64,000 nt of DNA, from assembly GCA_045616485.1 (NCBI GenBank), contig JAZLGU010000085.1, forward strand, positions 12,414-76,413, given 5' to 3'. How positions within the stretch are numbered: position 1 is the first letter of the stretch; the number at the start of each line of letters is the position of its first letter. Of the stretch, positions 23,279-30,927 are shown in pieces. Under the pieces are notes generated by a model, which was given only the letters and a program-made list of their open reading frames with translations, had not been told where the DNA came from and searched no databases. A program made the position numbers and the translations under genes. This stretch comes from RGIG3528 sp045616485 (GTDB lineage: Bacteria; Bacillota; Clostridia; Lachnospirales; Lachnospiraceae).

Positions 23279-24721
23279 ATGGATAAGAAATTAGAATACC
23301 TCAATAAGTATGGGTACATCTACCACATGGTGGGAATGACGCCCATAACTAAAAGCGAACTTAGAGAAAAATTCAAGAACGGTGAAGAGAAGCTATCGAG
23401 TACTACATTGACAAAGTACGTGGATGCGCCTTTTACAGGTGACTTTCCTTTCTTCCTGGTGGATGACGGCAAGGCCATGTTGGATGTGGGCGCGTTGCGT
23501 TCTTCTGTTAAGGAACTATGCGGCTATGTGGGGGTAGAGCTCGAGGAACTGCTGGATGATGGCGACCAAAAGGGCGGTACTGCCACTGAGGATGCAGGGA
23601 AAGGAGCTTCGAAAGTCGAGTCGCTAAAGAAGGAACTGAGAAAAGAGCAGGAGAAAAACGCAAGGCTGAAAAAGGAAATGACAGAGCTGAAAAAACACTT
23701 GGCAGAACTGACGCCTCAAGTGCTGACTCTCCAAGCAGACAACCTAAAGCAGCGAGCAGGCAATATCCTTAGCAGCATGGACAAAACGGTGGACCTGTCT
23801 ACGGTATGCGTACTGGGGAAGGGAGTGGAGGAAGATATCTTCCTGCATACACCGGAGCAAGTCCTGGGGCAGCCTAAGGCGATCAGCAGGACCGGGGGAC
23901 GTAGGCCCAGCTTCTATGATGAAGATGAGGAAAAGGCTCATGATCTCACTATGGAGAATGGTATCAGTAAGTTTAGACGCTTCATTTTTAACAGTAAGAT
24001 CCTGGAAAAGTTCTACCAGGACACATCTATCTATGAAATGAAGCTGAGCGGCAAGAAGCGAGTTTCACTGGAAGAGATGGAGGCCAACAGGCAAGAGACT
24101 ATAAAGCTGCTCCTGGAGGACAATACGATTTCCAATCAGACTAAGCTCAGCCTGTATGCCATTTGGTACAAGCACAAGGGAACAGAAGTGGGAGATATCC
24201 TGGACTATGCGGGCAACTATGGCCTGGATGCCAATTACGTTATCAAGATACTAGAGAGCCCTTATACCCAAAAGACTTACCACAATCTAAGGGATTTCCT
24301 GCGACAGGCCTGCAAGGGCAGCGAGGTGAAGATAAAGCGAGAAGCTGCCAAGGAGCTGATCGCCGGTGAATGGTATGCGCTAGCTGATTACAATGGTGTG
24401 CCATGCCGCTTCCAGATGTTTCCGGTAGAGGAAATGCTCTTATTTAGAAAGTACCTAAGTGATGGACTGTATTCTGAAGCGTTGAAAATCATAGACAAGC
24501 TACTGGGAACTGATAGGAAGGCAGAGTTTGTAAAGGGTGATGCAGAGAGGGAGATATTGGTCCAGTCGGGCCCGTATCAGAATCCGGAGGAAAAGTTCTA
24601 TATAGAAGCCAGCAAGATGATACACCAGTATGACGCTCTGGTAAGCGGTGATGCCGGATCTGGTGCAGATGAAAATGCATCATTGGATGGCCTGTCAGAG
24701 GACGAGGAGGAAGTGCAATGA
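23279..24721 (+). CDS. Uncharacterised 480-residue protein of the integrative element
   Basis: The first gene of the element's compact operon. Residues 1-100 may form a small winged-helix-like domain (GMTPITKSELREKFKNGE). About 112-160 is a strong coiled coil (VESLKKELRKEQEKNARLKK onward), and about 220-455 is a helical domain of unknown fold. The C-terminus is acidic. No relaxase HUH triad, primase or nuclease motif is seen. Codon use is more GC-rich than in the flanking chromosome. It overlaps the RepA_N gene by 4 bases (ATGA), implying coupled translation and a role in replication or its control. Confidence 0.7.
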   Translation: MDKKLEYLNKYGYIYHMVGMTPITKSELREKFKNGEEKLSSTTLTKYVDAPFTGDFPFFLVDDGKAMLDVGALRSSVKELCGYVGVELEELLDDGDQKGGTATEDAGKGASKVESLKKELRKEQEKNARLKKEMTELKKHLAELTPQVLTLQADNLKQRAGNILSSMDKTVDLSTVCVLGKGVEEDIFLHTPEQVLGQPKAISRTGGRRPSFYDEDEEKAHDLTMENGISKFRRFIFNSKILEKFYQDTSIYEMKLSGKKRVSLEEMEANRQETIKLLLEDNTISNQTKLSLYAIWYKHKGTEVGDILDYAGNYGLDANYVIKILESPYTQKTYHNLRDFLRQACKGSEVKIKREAAKELIAGEWYALADYNGVPCRFQMFPVEEMLLFRKYLSDGLYSEALKIIDKLLGTDRKAEFVKGDAEREILVQSGPYQNPEEKFYIEASKMIHQYDALVSGDAGSGADENASLDGLSEDEEEVQ

Positions 24722-25263
24722 AACCTAAAAAAGTGAAGCTGCATCCGGTGGAAAGGGATACCCGCCTGAACAATTTTATCATCATTCCCATCGATTGCAT
24801 CTGTCTGGATATTAGTCCTACTGCCTTGCTGGTATATGGATTGCTGGTGAGCAGGGCGATAATGTCAGCCAGAAACGACTGGACGGAGGACGGACGCGTG
24901 TATATACGTTACTCCAACTACCAGCTGATGGAGGATACGGGCATAGGGCTGACAACGGTAAAAAGTGCTCTGGCCAGTCTGGAGACTGCAGGACTGATAG
25001 AGAGAGCCACTAAAAACCGGCGCGATAGGAAGTTTTTTATCCAGATTCCGGAGGACAGCAAGGTGAAGAAGGTTTCGCCCGGGGCATGGCCGGAAAATCG
25101 ACCGGGGGAGGCCCGAATATCGACCGCAAGTTGGTCGGGAAATGGACCTATGGGAGGTCGGAAAACCGACTCTATAGGGGGCGGGAAAACGGCCACTAAT
25201 ATATATAGCAAGAATAATAATACTAATAATAAATATAATATAGAGCAGAAAAGGAGCCTTTGA
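24718..25263 (+). CDS. RepA_N-type replication initiator / replisome organizer N-domain
   Basis: A 181-residue protein whose residues 15-105 fit the RepA_N winged-helix family. The family pattern is visible: FIIIPIDCICLDISPTALLV, then a variable loop, DGRVYIRYSNYQLMEDTGIG, TTVKSALASLETAGLIERA. The remainder is low-complexity and basic, ending in a run of Asn, so no second catalytic domain is present. RepA_N proteins bind origin iterons of plasmids, phages and ICEs in Firmicutes. The adjoining loader gene supports an initiator role. Confidence 0.8.
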   Translation: MKPKKVKLHPVERDTRLNNFIIIPIDCICLDISPTALLVYGLLVSRAIMSARNDWTEDGRVYIRYSNYQLMEDTGIGLTTVKSALASLETAGLIERATKNRRDRKFFIQIPEDSKVKKVSPGAWPENRPGEARISTASWSGNGPMGGRKTDSIGGGKTATNIYSKNNNTNNKYNIEQKRSL

Positions 25264-25265
25264 TA

Positions 25266-26117
25266 ATGAATAGCATGTTTACGGAGGATGAAGTCTACTA
25301 CAAGGAAGATGGCCTGGCTTATTGTAAAAAATGCAATACGCCACGGGAATGCCGACCTGTAAGTGATGAGGTGGCTGGATCAGGCCTTATGAGTAAGGAC
25401 TTTAAGGCCAGTATTCCATGTGTCTGCGAAGAAAGGGCCAGAGAAAAGGAACGCCGGGCCAGAGAGGAATGGGAACGCAGGGAAGAAATAGCCAGAAATA
25501 TAAAGCTTTGTTTTAAGGAGTCGGCGATGAGAGAGTGGAACTTCGAGAATGATAATGGGACGGTCGCCAAGATGGAATATGCCAGGAAGTATGTAGCAGC
25601 CTGGGATGAAGTGAAAAAGAAGAATAAGGGGCTGATGCTGGTAGGTGATGTGGGTACAGGTAAGACCTATATGGCAGCTTGCATAGCCAACGCCCTGCTG
25701 GATCGTGGTGTAAGGGTACGGATGACCGACTTTGCAGAGATCAGCAATATATCAGTCTTTGACACAGAGGAAAGAGTGAAGGAACTGGTCAACTATGATT
25801 TGCTTATCATCGATGACTTTGGAGCGGAAAGAAAGACTGAATTTGCCCTGCAGAATGTTTTCAACGTTATCAACAGAAGGATCATGAGAGGCTGGCCCCT
25901 GATCATAACCACCAACCTGACACGGAAGGAACTGGAAGATGAGGAAGATATGACCTGCAAGAGAATCTATGACCGGGTGTTGGCCATGTGTACCCAGATG
26001 ATACTTACAGGTGACAGCCTGAGGCGGAGAGGAGCGGAGACACAGAGGGAAGAGTTATTGGAGCTACTGACCGGAGAGAATATGATTGGAGAAGGAGGGG
26101 GAAATAATGGAACATGA
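25266..26117 (+). CDS. DnaC/IstB-like helicase loader ATPase
   Basis: A 283-residue AAA+ protein. The N-terminus has a possible Zn site (YCKKC, then CVCEERAREKERR). The ATPase part has Walker A GDVGTGKTYMAA, Walker B LLIIDDFGAER and sensor ITTNLT. Phage and ICE members load the replicative helicase at the element's own origin. I chose ATG 25,266, which has AAGGAG 9 bases upstream; the tract also overlaps the RepA_N gene's end. IstB of transposons is similar but would accompany an IstA transposase, absent here. Confidence 0.85.
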   Translation: MNSMFTEDEVYYKEDGLAYCKKCNTPRECRPVSDEVAGSGLMSKDFKASIPCVCEERAREKERRAREEWERREEIARNIKLCFKESAMREWNFENDNGTVAKMEYARKYVAAWDEVKKKNKGLMLVGDVGTGKTYMAACIANALLDRGVRVRMTDFAEISNISVFDTEERVKELVNYDLLIIDDFGAERKTEFALQNVFNVINRRIMRGWPLIITTNLTRKELEDEEDMTCKRIYDRVLAMCTQMILTGDSLRRRGAETQREELLELLTGENMIGEGGGNNGT

Positions 26118-26322
26118 TGGAGCACATTGGAAGGATACAAAAAGCGATAACAAAGCCCTTTTGAATGTCAAGGAGATTTGCCTTTATTTAGGAATCGGTC
26201 AGACAAAGGCCAGGGAACTATTAACAAATCCTGTTAATGGCTTTACGGTCAGGATAGGGAACAGACTCTATGCACATAAAGGAAAACTGGATAAATGGCT
26301 GATAAACCAGATTTTACAATAG
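26107..26322 (+). CDS. xis: Excisionase (HTH_17 family)
   Basis: A 71-residue DNA-binding protein of the excisionase type: LLNVKEICLYLGIGQTKARE is the helix-turn-helix, followed by a winged GFTVRIGNRLYAHKGKLDKW. The start at ATG 26,107 follows AAGGAGGGGG and overlaps the loader gene by 11 bases. With the integrase 150 bases on, it forms the usual recombination module. The symbol describes function by family and position only. Confidence 0.85.
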   Translation: MEHDGAHWKDTKSDNKALLNVKEICLYLGIGQTKARELLTNPVNGFTVRIGNRLYAHKGKLDKWLINQILQ

Positions 26323-26423
26323 TTGCTTTTGTACAGCCGAAAGGATATTTCTGATAGGTCCACAAGCAAAAAATTTTTAGCTTTATTAGATTGAAATATA
26401 TAGTTATTTGTGTTAGCCTAATA
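26322..26423. repeat. 102-base repeat shared with the integrative relic
   Basis: The segment between xis and int matches 21,648-21,749 with few substitutions (from GTTGnTTTTGTACAGCC to GTGTTAGCCTAATA). It presumably contains the int promoter region. Its second copy marks the integrase-less relic left of the element. Confidence 0.8.
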
Positions 26424-26473
26424 GAGGTATTTGGCATCCTTTTTGAGGCTACACTTAGAAAGGATATGAATAT

Positions 26474-27610
26474 ATGGGGAAATCCCTAAAAGGTAAAGAA
26501 TTAGGCACAGGAATAACACAAAGAAAGGACGGAATTTATCAAGGTAGATTTGTAAATAGATTTGGTCAAAAAAAGACGGTGTATGCCAATACGCTAGATG
26601 AAATACGAAGAAAACTTAGAGACGAGCAAAGTGCGGACGACAAGGGGATGAATGTTTGCAATGCGGATATGACTTTGGACGAATGGTACGAAGTATGGAT
26701 GAGCACATGCAAGAGAAATTGTCGGGAGTCGTCAAAGTCCACATATGAGGTACACTATAATCGTATAAAAAAAGCGCTTGGCTGGAGAAAACTGACATCC
26801 TTGAGTCTTATTATCATACAGCTGGCCATAAATGAGCTTGATACCGACAATGAGAGAAAGAATACAAAGAAAGTCCTTGTTGATATGTTTGAAAAAGCGA
26901 TTGATTCGGATTTGTTGGTAAAGAATGTGGCTAAAAGGGTTAACACTGTGATTACAAAAGAAGAAAAAAAGGAAAGACGAGTGCTTTCGATCTCTGATAC
27001 TCAGCTTTTTTTAGACTATTCTGAAGGTACTTTTTATAATAATCTATTTGTTCTTGCTCTGGAAACCGGCATGCGAATTGGTGAACTTATGGGGCTTAAA
27101 TGGAGCGATATAGACTTAAAGAAAAGAGTACTGTATGTCAGACGTTCTCTCTGTTACTTCCATAAGGATGGGAGCTATCGCTTTGAATGGCATGATACAA
27201 AGACAATCAGCGGACGTCGAACAATACCCTTGACCAACAGAGCTATTGAATGTTTGAAGAAGCAAAAAGCTCTTCGGCAGATGATTCAGTTAAAAAACAA
27301 AAAGGATGCTCAGGACGAGTATACAGACTTGGTTTTTGTAACCAGAAATAACAGGCCGACACAGCAATTCATAGTTCAGGAATGCATTGATCTTATCATA
27401 AGACAGATACAGGAAAACAATCCGAATTTTGAGCGATTGACTCCTCATTGTCTGCGGCATACCTTCGCAACAAGAGCTATAGAAAGAGGTATGCAGCCAA
27501 AGACTCTGCAGAAGATTTTGGGACATGCTTCGTTACAAATGACGATGGATTTATATTGCCATGTGACAGACGACACTTTATTTGCAGAAATGCTGAAGAT
27601 GGAAGCATAG
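26474..27610 (+). CDS. int: Tyrosine recombinase / integrase
   Basis: A 378-residue phage-type integrase. The N-terminus is an arm-binding domain (GITQRKDGIYQGRFVNRFGQ; about 10-55), then a core-binding domain (about 65-165). The catalytic domain has the first Arg in TGMRIGELMGLKWSDID, HCLRHTFATRAIERG (HxxR), LGHASLQMT and the Tyr nucleophile in MDLYCHV. It is intact and reads toward pyrE, ending 19 bases before the right repeat. It should recombine the pyrE-start sequence with the element's att site. Confidence 0.93.
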   Translation: MGKSLKGKELGTGITQRKDGIYQGRFVNRFGQKKTVYANTLDEIRRKLRDEQSADDKGMNVCNADMTLDEWYEVWMSTCKRNCRESSKSTYEVHYNRIKKALGWRKLTSLSLIIIQLAINELDTDNERKNTKKVLVDMFEKAIDSDLLVKNVAKRVNTVITKEEKKERRVLSISDTQLFLDYSEGTFYNNLFVLALETGMRIGELMGLKWSDIDLKKRVLYVRRSLCYFHKDGSYRFEWHDTKTISGRRTIPLTNRAIECLKKQKALRQMIQLKNKKDAQDEYTDLVFVTRNNRPTQQFIVQECIDLIIRQIQENNPNFERLTPHCLRHTFATRAIERGMQPKTLQKILGHASLQMTMDLYCHVTDDTLFAEMLKMEA

Positions 27611-27628
27611 ATTTTTAGTGTGTAAAAG

Positions 27629-27743
27629 TGTGTAGTAAGTGTGTAGTAAGACACTTTTTGAAAAAACATAAAGGCCAACAAGCCTTGAAAATACTGGAGG
27701 TTTAACTTTTTATGGAAGCTTACAAGCAGGAATTTATTGACTT
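27629..27743. repeat. Right att repeat overlapping the pyrE start
   Basis: About 115 bases matching 21,756-21,871. It starts with two GTGTGTAGTAAG motifs (integrase arm-type sites) and runs through the pyrE ribosome site into codon 11. Because the repeat includes leader and start codons, integration leaves a complete pyrE at this side but with an element-derived upstream region. Confidence 0.8.
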
Positions 27744-28395
27744 TATGGTAGAATCAAATGTACTGAAATTCGGCGACTTTACTTTAAAGAGCGGCAGAAA
27801 GTCCCCATTTTTCATGAATGCAGGTGCATATGTTACCGGCACACAGCTGATGAAGCTGGGAGAGTACTATGCCAAGGCCATTCACGATAATTTTGGTGAT
27901 GATTTTGACGTCCTTTTCGGACCGGCATACAAGGGCATTCCGCTGGCTGTAGTTACCGCAGTGGCTTATGCAAAGCTTTACGGTCAGGACAAGAAGTACT
28001 GCTCTAATCGTAAGGAAGCCAAGGATCATGGCGATACAGGCATCCTGCTGGGATACAAGATTCAGGATGGTGACAGAGTAGTTATGATAGAGGACGTTAC
28101 TACATCAGGTAAGTCCATGGAGGAGACAGTTCCTATCGTTCGTGACCAGGGTAATGTAGAGATAAAGGGACTTATCGTTTCTCTGAATCGTTGTGAAGTG
28201 GGACCATCCGGCACTATGGAGGCTCTGACAGAGGTTAGTGAGACCTACGGTTTTCCTGCAGCAGCTATTGTTTCCATGAAGGAAGTTACAGAATACCTTT
28301 ACAATAGAGAAAATAACGGCCGCGTAGTTATTGATGACGAGATTAAAGCGAGAATAGATGATTATTATGCACAGTACGGTGTTAAAGCAAATTAA
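27712..28395 (+). CDS. pyrE: Orotate phosphoribosyltransferase
   Basis: A complete 227-residue enzyme making orotidine 5'-phosphate from orotate and PRPP in pyrimidine synthesis. The PRPP loop is VVMIEDVTTSGKSMEET, and FGPAYKGIPLAV and YCSNRKEAKDHG are family motifs. Length suits the longer Firmicute type. GGAGG lies 11 bases before the ATG, a long spacing present in both copies of the start region. No other pyr gene lies nearby. The mobile element has replaced whatever promoter originally preceded it, so expression may depend on element sequences or read-through from int. Confidence 0.95.
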   Translation: MEAYKQEFIDFMVESNVLKFGDFTLKSGRKSPFFMNAGAYVTGTQLMKLGEYYAKAIHDNFGDDFDVLFGPAYKGIPLAVVTAVAYAKLYGQDKKYCSNRKEAKDHGDTGILLGYKIQDGDRVVMIEDVTTSGKSMEETVPIVRDQGNVEIKGLIVSLNRCEVGPSGTMEALTEVSETYGFPAAAIVSMKEVTEYLYNRENNGRVVIDDEIKARIDDYYAQYGVKAN

Positions 28396-30058
28396 TGCAG
28401 CTGCCTGTGAGATGATTGATAAGCCCATGCCGACATTATCGGAATGGGCTTTTGATGAATTTTACAGAAATGGTAATAGAATAAATTACGAAAATCTCTA
28501 CTTTGAACGTCGGAAAATGCTGGCGGTCTACGGCTTAAAGGCTATGACGGAAGGGGAAAAAGTAGAGGCCGAGACCCTGGACAAGCTGAATTACGTGCTT
28601 TTTGAGATACTATCCGAGGATACCTGGGCACTGCCTGCTCATGTAAATAAGTACAGCGACCCTGACTGGGAGCGGACGGTAGACCTTTTTGCCTGTGAGA
28701 CAGCTTCGGCCATAGGTCTTATTTACAGGTATGCAGGGGCATTTTTACCGGCTTTTCTTAAGGATTGCATGGTAAAGGAAGTAAAAAACAGGGTCCTGAA
28801 TCCTTTTTTCAAGGAAGGTAAAAGCTTTGGCTGGGAAGGCTGCCATCATAACTGGAATGCGGTCTGTACAGGAGGTATCGGTATAGCACTGCTTACACTG
28901 GGACAGGAGGCTGGCTTTTCGGAAAAAGAAAAAGCAGAAGGTATTATTCGTATAAAAAAATCACTGCGCACTTATCTAAACAATGCTTTTTCACCGGATG
29001 GTGTATCCCTGGAGGGGGTTGGCTATTTTAACTATGGCATGAGCTTTTATATGGCATTTGCAACAGAGCTTATGAATGAAGGGGATGATGAGCTTCTGGG
29101 AGCTGATGACGCAGTGAAAAAGAGGCTTTGGCAGCTGGCGGATTTTATTAATGCCATATATCTTAAAAATGGCTTCTGCGTTAATTTTTCGGATGCTAAA
29201 GCCGGCGATAAAATCCTGCCGGGCATAGCTGTAGGCTTTAAATATGCAGGTATAGAGCTGGAGCTTAGGGATGAAGCGTATGCGGACTTCAACACGGATC
29301 CATGCTATCGTTTCGCTGGCCTGTGGCTGGGCATTTTTGTGACAGAGGGACGTTTCTCATTGTCACAAAATGTGACAATGAGAAACGTCCCTCTGTCACA
29401 TTTTAAAGATGCTGAATGGGCGGTATATCAGTCTGAAAACGGGGCGGCCTTTGCCATAAAAGGCGGACACAATGGGGAGCCTCACAATCATAATGATGTA
29501 GGCGGCTTTATATATTATGTGGGGGATCGCTGTTTGGCCTGCGACCTGGGTGCCGGAGAGTACACTGCTGATTACTTTGGGGCTGCGAGATACAACTATC
29601 TCTGCTGCAGCTCTTCTGGGCATAGTGTTCCTGTTGTAGCAGGACAGTACCAGGAAGCAGGAGAAAATCACCGCACATCATATTTTAGGGTAAAAGAAGA
29701 GGACTACACTATAACAGTTACTCTGGAGTATCATGATGCTTATCCCAAAGGCACCTGCGTTTACCTGGAGAGAAGAGCAGTATTTAACCTTAAAACAGGT
29801 TTGCTTACCATAGAGGACAGATGTGATCAACAGTTTGTATCGGTGCTGGTAAGCCAGACTGAGCCGGATATTCAGGTAACATGCGGGCAGGCCATGGAGC
29901 CTTCAGACCACATATTCAGTAATCATGAAGGTAAAGAAGAAAACGTCAGACTATATTTAGTAGATGCAAAGGAGACTAGAGATGCAGTATTTACAGACGG
30001 AAATAGTGGCAGAAGGCTTTTCCGCACGACTTACAGCCTATCTGCTGGAGTATTATAA
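28370..30058 (+). CDS. Heparinase II/III-like protein
   Basis: About 562 residues with no signal peptide. An N-terminal alpha/alpha-toroid (about 1-320; WEGCHHNWNAVCTGG) precedes a beta-sandwich with GHNGEPHNHNDVGGFIYYVGD, the heparinase II/III motif. Relatives are polysaccharide lyases acting on uronic-acid polymers; being cytoplasmic, this one would act on imported oligosaccharides. It overlaps the pyrE end and the following esterase gene. Neither ATG 28,358 nor ATG 28,370 has a good ribosome site. A 63-base repeat palindrome is inserted in frame, adding about 21 residues (VTEGRFSLSQNV...). Activity may or may not survive that insertion. Confidence 0.8.
   Translation, partial: HSTVLKQINAAACEMIDKPMPTLSEWAFDEFYRNGNRINYENLYFERRKMLAVYGLKAMTEGEKVEAETLDKLNYVLFEILSEDTWALPAHVNKYSDPDWERTVDLFACETASAIGLIYRYAGAFLPAFLKDCMVKEVKNRVLNPFFKEGKSFGWEGCHHNWNAVCTGGIGIALLTLGQEAGFSEKEKAEGIIRIKKSLRTYLNNAFSPDGVSLEGVGYFNYGMSFYMAFATELMNEGDDELLGADDAVKKRLWQLADFINAIYLKNGFCVNFSDAKAGDKILPGIAVGFKYAGIELELRDEAYADFNTDPCYRFAGLWLGIFVTEGRFSLSQNVTMRNVPLSHFKDAEWAVYQSENGAAFAIKGGHNGEPHNHNDVGGFIYYVGDRCLACDLGAGEYTADYFGAARYNYLCCSSSGHSVPVVAGQYQEAGENHRTSYFRVKEEDYTITVTLEYHDAYPKGTCVYLERRAVFNLKTGLLTIEDRCDQQFVSVLVSQTEPDIQVTCGQAMEPSDHIFSNHEGKEENVRLYLVDAKETRDAVFTDGNSGRRLFRTTYSLSAGVL
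29338..29400. repeat. Palindromic repeat inserted in frame in the heparinase gene
   Basis: Perfect 30-base arms (29,338-29,367 and 29,371-29,400) around AAA form the hairpin version of the GTCAnnGGGACGTTTCT repeat. The length is 63 bases, so the reading frame is kept, and neither arm contributes a stop in that frame. Confidence 0.9.
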
Positions 30059-30800
30059 TGATTTTGACAAGGATCGAAAACGTCCTGCCATGCTGATTTG
30101 TCCCGGAGGTGCTTACTGGTATACATCTCCTCGTGAGGCGGAGCCGGTAGCCATAAAGTTTTCAGCCAAGGGCTATCAGACCTTTGTTCTGGACTATTCC
30201 TGTGCGCCAACGGGGGCAGAGTATCCGGTGGCCTTTAAGCAGGCATTACTTGCTATCAAGTATATAAGAGACCATGCCGAGGAGTACCATATAGACCCTG
30301 ACCACATAGCTATTATGGGCTTTTCTGCCGGCGGCCATTTGGCAGCTAATGTATCCACTGACTACATGAATGAAAAGCTGCTGTCGGAGATAGGCTGCAC
30401 CGTAGCTGAGGTGCGCCCCAATGCTTCAGTCCTTTGCTATCCAGTAATTTCCTCCGGAGAGTTTGCTCACAAGGGCTCCGTAGAAAATCTTATGGGAAAA
30501 AAGGCCACAGAGGAGCTTAGAGACTACCTGTCTCTGGAAAAGAAAGTGTCTGAGATGACACCACCTACCTTTATCTGGCATACCTTCGCAGATGAGTCAG
30601 TACCTGTGGAAAATTCCCTGCTCTATGCTTTATCCCTTAAAAAGCATAAGGTTCCATGTGAGATGCATATTTTCCCCTTCGGAGGCCATGGTCTTTCTCT
30701 GGCAAGTCCTGAGACTTCCCACCCCGGCAATGTCCAGGTGGTGGAGGAATGCATGCAGTGGACGGAGCTCTGCGAGAGATTCCTGGGACAGATTTTCTAA
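29982..30800 (+). CDS. Alpha/beta hydrolase, acetyl-/feruloyl-esterase-like (BD-FAE type)
   Basis: A 272-residue cytoplasmic hydrolase. The oxyanion region is LICPGGAYWYTS, the nucleophile lies in GFSAGGHLAAN, the acid is probably Asp in TFADESVPVENS and the His lies in FGGHGLSL. This pattern fits esterases that deacetylate xylan or related sugars (BD-FAE/AXE family). The heparinase-like neighbour suggests joint processing of imported oligosaccharides. ATG 29,982 follows AAGGAG at good spacing; the gene overlaps the upstream gene by 77 bases. Substrate unknown. Confidence 0.82.
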   Translation: MQYLQTEIVAEGFSARLTAYLLEYYNDFDKDRKRPAMLICPGGAYWYTSPREAEPVAIKFSAKGYQTFVLDYSCAPTGAEYPVAFKQALLAIKYIRDHAEEYHIDPDHIAIMGFSAGGHLAANVSTDYMNEKLLSEIGCTVAEVRPNASVLCYPVISSGEFAHKGSVENLMGKKATEELRDYLSLEKKVSEMTPPTFIWHTFADESVPVENSLLYALSLKKHKVPCEMHIFPFGGHGLSLASPETSHPGNVQVVEECMQWTELCERFLGQIF

Positions 30801-30827
30801 ATCATTGCAGAAACGTGACACAAATGA

Positions 30828-30879
30828 CGATAAGTGTTATAATAGGCTTTGCAAGCTTATTGCGACACTTATCGTTTTT
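30828..30879 (+). terminator. Intrinsic terminator
   Basis: CGATAAGTGT pairs with ACACTTATCG, with an inner stem AATAGGCTT/AAGCTTATT and a TGC loop; the sequence ends in TTTTT. It closes the pyrE-heparinase-esterase transcript. Confidence 0.85.
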
Positions 30880-30927
30880 GTTGCTTATATTAATACTTTG
30901 GGGATAAAAGAGACGGAAGCCTGAAAT

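Larger units (their letters stand above)
21756..27743. mobile_element. Small integrative element in the pyrE 5' end
   Basis: About 5.9 kb bounded by near-identical direct repeats of the pyrE start region. Cargo in order: an orphan gene, a 480-residue protein, a RepA_N-type initiator, a DnaC-like helicase loader, an excisionase and a tyrosine integrase reading toward pyrE. No capsid, terminase, relaxase or coupling gene is seen. It resembles a mobilisable or phage-satellite element that excises and replicates but must borrow transfer functions. The core genes have higher G+C and different codon choice than the flanks. Confidence 0.75.

Noticed and set aside
23279..24721. The 480-residue element protein as a relaxase or primase
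   Set aside because: No HUH triad, catalytic Tyr context, TOPRIM or zinc-finger primase motif can be found; only a coiled coil and unknown helical domain are visible.
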